Shown in pieces: positions 17,618 through 26,157 of a DNA stretch of 49,581 nucleotides. The stretch is from Lachnospiraceae bacterium (lineage in GTDB: Bacteria > Bacillota > Clostridia > Lachnospirales > Lachnospiraceae): the NCBI GenBank assembly GCA_017619635.1, contig JAFZRZ010000034.1, positions 1-49,581 on the forward strand. Reading direction: 5' to 3'. The translations under genes and the position numbers were made by a program. Position 1 is the stretch's first letter. The number at the start of each line of letters is the position of its first letter. The notes below the pieces were generated by a model that saw only the letters and a program-made list of their open reading frames with translations, made no database searches and was not told where the DNA came from.

Positions 17618-19939
17618 TTATCGGGCATTATCGGGCATGAATTCAAGGATGTCATCATCATTTGATGTACCCTGGTTAAAATCAGGGAATACAGATATGA
17701 TCGCATCCGTTACTTCTTTATATATACGCTCCATTGTATCATGCTCGCTTGATATATAATCTGAATCAGCTTCATTGGAAGCTTTCTCCAAAAGTTCTGC
17801 CCTCTTTGAAAGATCCGTGGCACCTATCGTCTTTGAAGTACTCTTTAGTGCATGCACTGTTATGCAGTAATCCTTCCAGTCTTTTGATTCATAGAATCTC
17901 TGAAGATCAGCTGATCTTTCATTAAAGCTCGTTACATAGTCTTTAAGGATAGTCGTGTAAAACTCCCAGTCATTATTACAGAATCTTATACCGGCAGATG
18001 AATCTATGCCTGCTTTTGAAAGCAGATCATATTCATCGGGCAGTGTTTTTGGCCATGCGGTGTTATTTTTTGCTTCGTTTTCGCTGTTCTTGTTTGTAAC
18101 GACTTTGGAGTCCGGAAGATAGGTTATCAGCATTTTTTCAAGCGCGGTGTAATCTATCGGCTTGGTGAGATAGTCGATGAATCCGGCTTCCATATATCTT
18201 TCCTTGGCACCGCTTATAGCGTCTGCCGTAAGACATATGAACGGAGTATCGCAATTTATACCCTTATCATCCCTGATATGCTGCATTGCTTCTGTACCGT
18301 TCATTCCGGGCATTCGCTGGTCCATAAGGATGAGATCGTAGCGGGTGGTCTTTGCAAGTTCGATAGAGCGGGCTCCGCTTGAGGCTGTATCTGTCTTTAT
18401 GCCTGTGTTTTTTAAGAGACCTTCAACTACAAGAAGGTTCATCTTTGTATCATCAACAACAAGTATGTGCGCATCCGGAGCATGGAAGGATTCCACATAG
18501 GCTTCCATTGATTCTATGCTTTCGTCAAATTTCTTTCTGAAGTCACCTACAGGCTCATCTGATACCACCATCTGGGGAAGGTGGATGATAAAGGTAGAGC
18601 CCTCGTTGTAAACACTCTTTACTTCTATATCTCCGCCCATCATCTCGAGCAGATTCTTTGTTATGGCAAGACCCAGTCCGGTACCTTCAACGGTACTGTT
18701 CTGTTCAAGGTCGACTCTTTCGAATTTGGTGAACAGCTTTCCTATATCTTCCTCTTTTATGCCTATACCGGTATCGGATACAGTCACGATAAGACATATG
18801 GCACGCTGTTCGTATGCTTTGTCATATTCCTTGGCACGGACAGAAAGATCAACACGGCCTTCCTTTGTATACTTAACCGCATTATTCAATATGTTTATTA
18901 TTATCTGTCTTACACGTACCTCATCGCCGTGAAGACCATCCGGAATGGTGTTATCCACATCTATACCGAATTCAAGTCCTTTTTCCTTGGCTTTAAAGAA
19001 GATCATGTTGCTGACATCATTAAGCACCGAGCTTAACTTGTAATCGGTTTCAACAAGCTGCATCTTTCCGGATTCGATCTTTGAGAAATCAAGGATATCA
19101 TTTATAAGGTAGAGAAGATTGTTTCCCGCACTTTCTATGTTTCCGGCATATTTACTGATATCGGCAAATATCTGCATGGCAGATTCCTTGTCTGCAGGCA
19201 GATTCTTTGTTGCATTTAAACTCTCACGCAGGATCATCTCGTTCATACCCAGAACTGCATTTATCGGGGTACGTATCTCATGTGACATGTTTGAGAGGAA
19301 GTCGCTCTTGCCGCGGTTTGCCCTGTCAGCCTCTTCTTTGGATTTTAATAGCTCTTTTGCGGAATCCATCAGTTTAAGAACAGACAGATGATAGTTGATA
19401 AGACATACTGTTACAAGGGCGAGATTTAAGAAATAAAGAACAGGGAACCTGTCCATGAAAAACTTTGAATAATGGTCCTCAAGATGGTGCCTTATCGGTG
19501 TATAGAAGATGACTACGAGCAGTACCTCAAAGTATATACCGCAGTATATACCGTAAAGTGCGTTTCCGAAGAATCCTATCCCCAACGGGGCCAGGATCGT
19601 CCATATGATGGTCGTACCTCCCGTGGCTCCGCTGAAGGCATAATAAGTGAATGTGATTATACAGATGAGCAGCATGGACAGCGTCGGTATCTTTTTCTCA
19701 TCCCTTAGGATAAAGATAACTATTACGATACCGCCGATAGCCTGGGTTATGGTCGTGGCTATAGTGATAGCATCCCTGTTGCTTAAGAAATTAAGAGTTG
19801 TGGTGGTGCTGGCAGCGATCGCAACGGCTATGCCCACAAAAAAGCATGCCTTCATGTTCTGCTTGCGCATATCACCAACAAAAATGTCCTGATGAAGTAA
19901 TCTCCAAGACTCTTTTATCTTTTTAAACAGATTGTTCAT
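17618..19939 (-). CDS. Hybrid sensor histidine kinase with receiver and Hpt domains
   Basis: Membrane-bound signalling protein of 773 residues from ATG 19939 (preceded by GGTGGGG); an ATG at 19987 would add 16 residues but lies at the predicted transcription start. Order: five or six membrane helices (about 30-190) without a recognisable extracellular sensor, a short coiled linker, HisKA with the phospho-accepting His220 in SNMSHEIRTPINAVLGM, and HATPase with GTGLGLAI. A receiver domain with phospho-Asp in LILMDQRMPGMNG follows, then a C-terminal Hpt domain with His in ITVHALKSTSKTIGA. All four phosphorelay sites appear intact. No response regulator with an output domain is adjacent, so its partner is elsewhere. 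It is one of only two leftward genes right of 6 kb. Confidence 0.93.
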   Translation of the reverse strand: MNNLFKKIKESWRLLHQDIFVGDMRKQNMKACFFVGIAVAIAASTTTTLNFLSNRDAITIATTITQAIGGIVIVIFILRDEKKIPTLSMLLICIITFTYYAFSGATGGTTIIWTILAPLGIGFFGNALYGIYCGIYFEVLLVVIFYTPIRHHLEDHYSKFFMDRFPVLYFLNLALVTVCLINYHLSVLKLMDSAKELLKSKEEADRANRGKSDFLSNMSHEIRTPINAVLGMNEMILRESLNATKNLPADKESAMQIFADISKYAGNIESAGNNLLYLINDILDFSKIESGKMQLVETDYKLSSVLNDVSNMIFFKAKEKGLEFGIDVDNTIPDGLHGDEVRVRQIIINILNNAVKYTKEGRVDLSVRAKEYDKAYEQRAICLIVTVSDTGIGIKEEDIGKLFTKFERVDLEQNSTVEGTGLGLAITKNLLEMMGGDIEVKSVYNEGSTFIIHLPQMVVSDEPVGDFRKKFDESIESMEAYVESFHAPDAHILVVDDTKMNLLVVEGLLKNTGIKTDTASSGARSIELAKTTRYDLILMDQRMPGMNGTEAMQHIRDDKGINCDTPFICLTADAISGAKERYMEAGFIDYLTKPIDYTALEKMLITYLPDSKVVTNKNSENEAKNNTAWPKTLPDEYDLLSKAGIDSSAGIRFCNNDWEFYTTILKDYVTSFNERSADLQRFYESKDWKDYCITVHALKSTSKTIGATDLSKRAELLEKASNEADSDYISSEHDTMERIYKEVTDAIISVFPDFNQGTSNDDDILEFMPDNAR

Positions 19940-19990
19940 ATCGTCCCCACCCATCATCCTTCGTGACAGATTTTTGCCTCTATACATCCT

Positions 19991-20019
19991 ATAATATCAT
20001 TCATTGATCTCAATGTCTT
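19991..20019 (-). promoter_or_regulatory. Candidate promoter of the hybrid kinase gene
   Basis: On the minus strand AAGACA (20019-20014), a 17-bp spacer and TATTAT (19996-19991). It lies about 50 bp upstream of ATG 19939. The match is moderate. Confidence 0.35.
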
Positions 20020-20059
20020 TAAAAAGGGGATAAATAGTTGATCCGTGGTCAATATTTGT

Positions 20060-20088
20060 TTGACACTTCATCCCCTAAAATGTATAAT
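20060..20088 (+). promoter_or_regulatory. Consensus promoter of the T-box-ileS transcript
   Basis: Perfect TTGACA (20060-20065), 17-bp spacer, perfect TATAAT (20083-20088). Transcription should start near 20095, about 300 nt upstream of ileS. Confidence 0.9.
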
Positions 20089-20094
20089 ATCGAT

Positions 20095-20377
20095 AATCAT
20101 ATAGAAAAGCGATGACGAAGACAGTAGGCTGTGAAATGAAATCATGAGCGAGTGTACGACGGTGAGAGGTACATGAAAGTAGAACACAACTGAAGATCAC
20201 TTCCGAGCTGCAAGGCTGAAAACAAAGCAGAGTAAGCTGCGCCGTTATGCCGACGTGACAGGCACGCATATGAATCTGAGCAAAGGGGCTTTAAGCATTT
20301 GCGAACGAGGAGTGTGTCGCAATAAGGTGGTTAGTAAGATACAGGTCTTATCCTTATGCGGGTAGGATCTTTTTTAG
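20095..20377 (+). ncRNA. T-box riboswitch (isoleucine) upstream of ileS
   Basis: The leader senses uncharged tRNA-Ile and lets transcription enter ileS only when charging is low. The stem I specifier loop can be read: GAAG ACAGTAG on the 5' side (near 20116-20127) faces GAAGATCACTTC on the 3' side, with the isoleucine codon ATC at 20196-20198. The antiterminator is formed by ATAAGG (20322-20327) with CCTTAT (20352-20357), the T-box bulge TGGTTAG (20328-20334) and an inner helix TAAGA/TCTTA. The competing terminator pairs ATCCT (20350-20354) with AGGAT (20364-20368), then a run of T. The T-box bulge departs from the common TGGNACC, but the arrangement is complete. Start and stem details are approximate. 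Confidence 0.9.
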
Positions 20378-20395
20378 TTTTAAAGGAGGTTTCCA

Positions 20396-23300
20396 ATGTA
20401 CAATAAGGTTGATACTAATCTTAACTTTGTGGACAGAGAAAGAGAGACGCTTGAGTTCTGGAAAGAGAACGATATCTTCAGAAAGAGCATGGAGCAGCGT
20501 AAGGATGCGGAGGTTTACACATTCTACGACGGCCCTCCGACCGCAAACGGAAAGCCGCATATCGGACATGTGCTCACACGTGTAATCAAGGATATGATCC
20601 CCAGATACCGTACCATGAAAGGTTATATGGTACCCAGAAAGGCAGGATGGGATACTCACGGACTCCCTGTAGAGCTTGAAGTTGAAAAGCTTTTGGGCTT
20701 AAACGGTAAGGAACAGATCGAAGAATACGGTATGGAGCCTTTCATCGATAAATGTAAGGAATCCGTATGGAAATACAAAGGCATGTGGGAGGATTTCTCG
20801 GGAACAGTTGGTTTCTGGGCAGATATGGATGACCCATATGTAACATATCATGATGATTATATCGAGTCTGAGTGGTGGGCTTTAAAGGAGATATGGAAGA
20901 AAGGCCTTCTTTACAAGGGCTTTAAGATCGTGCCTTACTGCCCCAGATGCGGTACCCCTCTTTCAAGTGCCGAGGTATCACAGGGATATAAGACTCTTAA
21001 AGAGAGATCTGCGATCGTAAGATTCAAGGTTGTCGGTGAGGATGCTTATTTCCTCGCATGGACGACAACACCCTGGACTCTGCCTTCAAACGTGGCTCTT
21101 TGCGTGAACCCTTCAGATGATTACTGCAAGGTAAAGGCAGCAGACGGTTATACATATTACATGGCAAAGGCTTTACTCGATACGGTCCTTTCACCTCTTA
21201 AGAAAGAAGATGAGCCTGCTTATGAGATCATCGAGGAATATAAGGGAAAAGACCTTGAACACAAGGAATATGAGCCTTTATATGAGTGTGCAAAGAAGGT
21301 TGCAGACAAGCAGAACAAGAAGGGCTTCTATGTTACATGTGATGACTATGTAACAATGACAGACGGTACCGGTATAGTTCATATCGCTCCCGCATTCGGT
21401 GAAGACGATGCCAATGTAGGTCGTAACTATGATCTTCCTTTCGTTCAGATGGTTGACGAGAGAGGTATCATGCTTGATGAATCTCCTTTCGGCGGTATGA
21501 GATGTAAGCCCACCGAGGCTGAGATCAAGGCAGGTGCAATAAGTGCAGATCCCGAAGTTATAAAGGAACTCTCTTCAAGAAAACTCCTGTATGATGCACC
21601 GAAGTTTGAACATGAATATCCTCACTGCTGGAGATGTGACACACCTCTTGTTTACTATGCAAGAGAGAGCTGGTACATCAAGGAGACAGCAGTAAGGGAT
21701 GATCTTATAAGAAACAACAACACAGTTAACTGGATCCCCGATTCAATAGGTAAGGGAAGATTCGGTAACTGGCTTGAGAATATCCAGGACTGGGCTATCT
21801 CACGTAACAGATACTGGGGAACGCCCCTTAATATCTGGGAGTGTGAATGCGGTCACAGAGAGTGTATCGGAAGCCGTGAAGAGCTTAAGCAGCTTTCAGG
21901 AAACGATGCCGCACTTACTGTTGAATTGCACAGACCTTATATCGATGAGATAACATGCAAGTGTCCTGAGTGCGGCAAGGAGATGAGAAGGGTACCGGAG
22001 GTTATAGACTGCTGGTTTGATTCAGGTGCGATGCCTTTTGCACAGCATCATTATCCTTTCGAAAACAAAGATCTCTTTGAGCAGCAGTTCCCGGCACAGT
22101 TCATATCAGAGGCAGTTGACCAGACAAGAGGATGGTTCCACTCACTTATGGCTGAGTCAACCCTGCTCTTTAACAAGTCTCCTTACGAGAATGTCATCGT
22201 TCTTGGACATGTCCAGGATAAGGACGGCCAGAAGATGAGTAAGAGTAAGGGAAATGCCGTAGATCCTTTCGAGGCACTCGATAAGTACGGAGCAGATGCG
22301 ATAAGATGGTACTTCTATATCAATTCGGCACCATGGCTTCCCAACAGATTCCACGGTGATGCGGTTGTTGAAGGCCAGAGAAAGTTCATGGGAACACTCT
22401 GGAACACATATGCATTCTTTGTGCTTTATGCAAATATAGATGATTTTGATGCCACTAAGTACACTCTCGAGACAGAAAAGCTCGGAGTAATGGACAGATG
22501 GCTCTTATCAAAGATGAACTCAATGGTTGCATCGGTTGATGATAACCTCAATAATTACAGGATACCCGAGGCAGCAAGAGCACTTCAGGAATTCGTCGAT
22601 GAGATGAGTAACTGGTACGTAAGACGCGGACGTGAGAGATTCTGGGCTAAGGGTATGGAGCAGGATAAGATCAATGCTTACATGACTCTTTATACCGCTC
22701 TTGTGACTGTTTCAAAGGCAGCAGCTCCCATGATACCTTTCATGGCTGATGAGATCTATCGTAATCTCGTCTGCTCAGTTGACAAGGATGCACCTATAAG
22801 CGTTCATCTTTGCGACTTCCCTGTTGTTGATGAGAAGATGATAGACAAGGCACTCGAGTCAGACATGGATGCGGCTGTTGATATAGTAGTAAAGGGCCGT
22901 GCATGCAGAAATGCATCCAACATAAAGAACCGTCAGCCTATAGCAAACATGTTTGTTAAGACTGAGAATGCTCTTTCAGAGTACTATGTTGAGATCATCG
23001 AGGATGAGCTTAACGTCAAGAAGGTAACATTTACCGATGACGTAAGAGAATTCACTACATATATATTCAAGCCACAGCTTAAGACTGTAGGACCCAAGTA
23101 TGGTAAGCATCTGGGATTCATCCAGAAGACACTCGCATCCCTTGACGGAAATGAGGCAATGGATGAGCTTAAAGCTAACGGAGCACTTGTATTCAACGAT
23201 GGTGAGGAGATAAGACTTGCAGAGGAAGATCTTTTGATAACCATGGTACAGAAGGAAGGCTTTGTGACTGAGGCTGACAATAAGACCACAGTTGTCATGG

Positions 23301-23578
23301 ATACGACTCTTACTCCCGAACTCATCGAGGAAGGTCATGCAAACGAGATGATCTCTAAGATCCAGACCATGCGTAAGGATGCTGATTTTGAGGTCATGGA
23401 TCATATTAAGGTTTCAGTTCTTGGAAATGATATGTTGGCAGAAGTCGTAAAGAAGAATGAGAAAGTCATAGGCGACAAGGTACTGGCTGTAGGCTTCTCA
23501 TTTAATGATGAATATGCAGTAAAGAAAGAATGGAACATAAACGGTGAAAATGTAACTATCTGTATCGAAAAGGTTTGA
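20396..23578 (+). CDS. ileS: Isoleucyl-tRNA synthetase, long (IleS2-like) type
   Basis: Class I synthetase that charges tRNA-Ile and edits misactivated valine. HIGH motif: PPTANGKPHIGHVLTR near residue 50. KMSKS motif: GQKMSKSKGNAVDPF near 615. At 1060 residues, and with GWDTHGLPVELEVEK in place of the GWDCHGLPIE form, it resembles the eukaryote-like IleS2 group, whose members are often less sensitive to mupirocin (family knowledge; sensitivity not shown here). Two internal cysteine pairs sites (CPRCGTPL, CWRCDTPL) and a CxC...CPECGKEM site look zinc-binding. AAAGGAGG lies just upstream of the ATG. It is controlled by the T-box in front. Confidence 0.96.
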   Translation: MYNKVDTNLNFVDRERETLEFWKENDIFRKSMEQRKDAEVYTFYDGPPTANGKPHIGHVLTRVIKDMIPRYRTMKGYMVPRKAGWDTHGLPVELEVEKLLGLNGKEQIEEYGMEPFIDKCKESVWKYKGMWEDFSGTVGFWADMDDPYVTYHDDYIESEWWALKEIWKKGLLYKGFKIVPYCPRCGTPLSSAEVSQGYKTLKERSAIVRFKVVGEDAYFLAWTTTPWTLPSNVALCVNPSDDYCKVKAADGYTYYMAKALLDTVLSPLKKEDEPAYEIIEEYKGKDLEHKEYEPLYECAKKVADKQNKKGFYVTCDDYVTMTDGTGIVHIAPAFGEDDANVGRNYDLPFVQMVDERGIMLDESPFGGMRCKPTEAEIKAGAISADPEVIKELSSRKLLYDAPKFEHEYPHCWRCDTPLVYYARESWYIKETAVRDDLIRNNNTVNWIPDSIGKGRFGNWLENIQDWAISRNRYWGTPLNIWECECGHRECIGSREELKQLSGNDAALTVELHRPYIDEITCKCPECGKEMRRVPEVIDCWFDSGAMPFAQHHYPFENKDLFEQQFPAQFISEAVDQTRGWFHSLMAESTLLFNKSPYENVIVLGHVQDKDGQKMSKSKGNAVDPFEALDKYGADAIRWYFYINSAPWLPNRFHGDAVVEGQRKFMGTLWNTYAFFVLYANIDDFDATKYTLETEKLGVMDRWLLSKMNSMVASVDDNLNNYRIPEAARALQEFVDEMSNWYVRRGRERFWAKGMEQDKINAYMTLYTALVTVSKAAAPMIPFMADEIYRNLVCSVDKDAPISVHLCDFPVVDEKMIDKALESDMDAAVDIVVKGRACRNASNIKNRQPIANMFVKTENALSEYYVEIIEDELNVKKVTFTDDVREFTTYIFKPQLKTVGPKYGKHLGFIQKTLASLDGNEAMDELKANGALVFNDGEEIRLAEEDLLITMVQKEGFVTEADNKTTVVMDTTLTPELIEEGHANEMISKIQTMRKDADFEVMDHIKVSVLGNDMLAEVVKKNEKVIGDKVLAVGFSFNDEYAVKKEWNINGENVTICIEKV

Positions 23579-23634
23579 TTCATCGATTCAAAAGACAGCA
23601 TTAAAACTGTTTGTTGAAGGAAAGGAAAGAAGAT

Positions 23635-26136
23635 ATGGCAAAGAAGGTACAAACAACACTGGATTTTGACAGAGAGCTTTTTAAGAGGAGTGTCCTTTAC
23701 AATGTAAAGACACTTTACCGTAAGAACATTGAGGAGGCCAGCGACCAGGAGATATTCCAGGCAGTAGGCTACGCGATCAAGGATGCTATCGTTGATCACT
23801 GGATGACTACACAGAAAGAGTACGAGAAGAAGGATCCCAAGATCGTTTACTACATGTCCATGGAGTTTCTGATGGGACGTGCGCTCGGTAACAACCTGAT
23901 CAACCTTCAGGCATACAAGGCTGTTAAGGAATGCCTGGAAGAACTCGGAGTTGATATCAATGTTATAGAGGATCAGGAGCCCGATGCAGCACTCGGAAAC
24001 GGCGGTCTCGGAAGACTTGCAGCATGTTTCCTTGATTCGCTCGCAACACTTGGATACGGCGCATACGGATGCGGTATCAGATACCGTTACGGTATGTTCA
24101 AACAGAAGATCCAGGATGGTTTCCAGGTAGAGGTTCCGGATAACTGGCTTGCAGTTAACAACCCGTTTGAGCTCAGAAGACCCGAGTACACAAAGCAGGT
24201 TAAGTTTGGCGGTTATGTAAGTGTATCTGTTGATGAGAACGGAAGAAACGTATTCAGACAGGAGAACTACCAGGTTGTAAATGCGGTTCCCTACGACCTT
24301 CCCATCGTTGGTTACGGAAACGGCATCGTAAATACTTTAAGGATCTGGGATGCACAGCCTGTTGAGTGCTTCCAGCTTGACTCATTCGACAAGGGTGAAT
24401 ATCAAAAGGCTGTTGAGCAGGAGAACCTCGCAAGAAATATCGTTGAAGTCCTTTATCCCAATGATAATCACTGGGCAGGTAAGGAACTCAGACTTAAACA
24501 GCAGTATTTCTTCATCTCAGCATCTGTTCAGGAAGCTGTTGACAAGTACATGCGTACTCACAGCGATATAAGAAAGATGTACGAGAAGGTAACATTCCAG
24601 CTTAATGATACACATCCCACAGTTGCAGTCGCAGAGCTCATGAGAATACTCATGGATGACTTCTATCTCACATGGGATGAGGCATGGGACGTAACAACAA
24701 AGGTATGTGCATACACCAACCATACGATAATGGCTGAAGCACTTGAGAAATGGCCTATCGAACTCTTCTCAAGACTTCTTCCCAGAATCTATCAGATCAT
24801 TGAAGAGATAAACAGAAGATTCATCATAGAGATAGAGAAGAAATATCCTTATGAGACCGGTGTAACGCAGGAAAAGATCAAGAAGATGGCTATCGTCTAC
24901 GACGGACAGGTTAAGATGGCTCATCTTGCGATAGTTGCAGGTTATTCCGTAAACGGTGTTGCAAGACTTCATACAGAGATCTTAAAGAACCAGGAACTCA
25001 AAGACTTCTATGAGATGTTCCCTGAGAAGTTCAACAACAAGACAAATGGTATCACACAGAGAAGATTCCTTCTCCATGCAAATCCGCTTCTTGCTGACTG
25101 GGTAACCGAGCATATCGGTGATGACTGGATCACAGATCTCAGCAAGATAAAGAAGCTTAAGGTATATGCAAATGACGAGCAGTGCCGTCAGGAATTCATG
25201 AACATCAAATACCGCAACAAGGTTCGTCTTGCAGAGTATATCTTGGAGCATAACGGCATAGAGGTTGATCCCAGATCGATCTTTGACGTACAGGTTAAGA
25301 GACTTCATGAGTATAAGAGACAGTTATTAAACATCTTACATGTAATGTATCTGTACAATCAGATCAAAGAGCATCCGGATATGGAATTCTATCCGAGAAC
25401 ATTCATATTTGGTGCAAAGGCTGCAGCAGGCTACAAGAATGCAAAGCTTACGATCAAGCTTATCAACTCTGTTGCTGATGTTATCAACAATGATGAGTCT
25501 ATCGACGGCAAGATCAAGGTTGTATTCATAGAAAACTACAGAGTATCAAATGCAGAGCTTATCTTTGCAGCATCTGATGTATCTGAGCAGATATCAACAG
25601 CCAGCAAAGAGGCATCAGGTACAGGTAACATGAAGTTCATGTTAAACGGTGCTATCACACTTGGTACAATGGACGGAGCAAACGTTGAGATAGTTGAGGA
25701 AGTCGGCAAGGAGAACGCGGTTATCTTCGGTCTCAGTTCCGATGAAGTCATAAATTACGAGAACAACGGCGGATATGATCCGATGGAGATCTTTAACAGC
25801 GATGAGGAGATCAGAAAAGTCCTTATGCAGCTTGTGAACGGCTTCTATTCACACAATGATACAGAACTGTTCCGTACACTGTATAACTCATTGCTTAATA
25901 CAGAGTCTACCGACAAGGCAGACAGATACTTCATCTTAAAGGACTTCAGATCATATGCTGAGGCTCAAAAGAAGATAGAGGCATTCTATCGTGATGAGGA
26001 TGCATGGGCAAAGGCTGCTATCTTAAATGTGGCATGTTCGGGTAAGTTCACCTCAGACAGGACAATCAAGGAATATGTTGATGATATATGGCACCTTGAC
26101 AAGGTTAAACTTCCCAAGAAAAAAGCCAGTGAATAA
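23635..26136 (+). CDS. glgP: Glycogen phosphorylase
   Basis: Releases glucose 1-phosphate from glycogen or maltodextrin with a pyridoxal phosphate cofactor. The C-terminal PLP-lysine signature EASGTGNMKFMLNGA is present, as are LGNGGLGRLAACFLDS and VQVKRLHEYKRQLLN equivalents typical of GT35 enzymes. Length is 833 residues from ATG 23635, which follows GAAGGAAAGGAAAG; an in-frame TTG at 23611 is not supported. It lies 56 bp after ileS with no terminator seen, so some transcription from the T-box unit may reach it. It balances the biosynthetic glgC-glgD pair in the same window. Confidence 0.95.
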   Translation: MAKKVQTTLDFDRELFKRSVLYNVKTLYRKNIEEASDQEIFQAVGYAIKDAIVDHWMTTQKEYEKKDPKIVYYMSMEFLMGRALGNNLINLQAYKAVKECLEELGVDINVIEDQEPDAALGNGGLGRLAACFLDSLATLGYGAYGCGIRYRYGMFKQKIQDGFQVEVPDNWLAVNNPFELRRPEYTKQVKFGGYVSVSVDENGRNVFRQENYQVVNAVPYDLPIVGYGNGIVNTLRIWDAQPVECFQLDSFDKGEYQKAVEQENLARNIVEVLYPNDNHWAGKELRLKQQYFFISASVQEAVDKYMRTHSDIRKMYEKVTFQLNDTHPTVAVAELMRILMDDFYLTWDEAWDVTTKVCAYTNHTIMAEALEKWPIELFSRLLPRIYQIIEEINRRFIIEIEKKYPYETGVTQEKIKKMAIVYDGQVKMAHLAIVAGYSVNGVARLHTEILKNQELKDFYEMFPEKFNNKTNGITQRRFLLHANPLLADWVTEHIGDDWITDLSKIKKLKVYANDEQCRQEFMNIKYRNKVRLAEYILEHNGIEVDPRSIFDVQVKRLHEYKRQLLNILHVMYLYNQIKEHPDMEFYPRTFIFGAKAAAGYKNAKLTIKLINSVADVINNDESIDGKIKVVFIENYRVSNAELIFAASDVSEQISTASKEASGTGNMKFMLNGAITLGTMDGANVEIVEEVGKENAVIFGLSSDEVINYENNGGYDPMEIFNSDEEIRKVLMQLVNGFYSHNDTELFRTLYNSLLNTESTDKADRYFILKDFRSYAEAQKKIEAFYRDEDAWAKAAILNVACSGKFTSDRTIKEYVDDIWHLDKVKLPKKKASE

Positions 26137-26157
26137 ACAATACTAAGGAGAAAGTTA

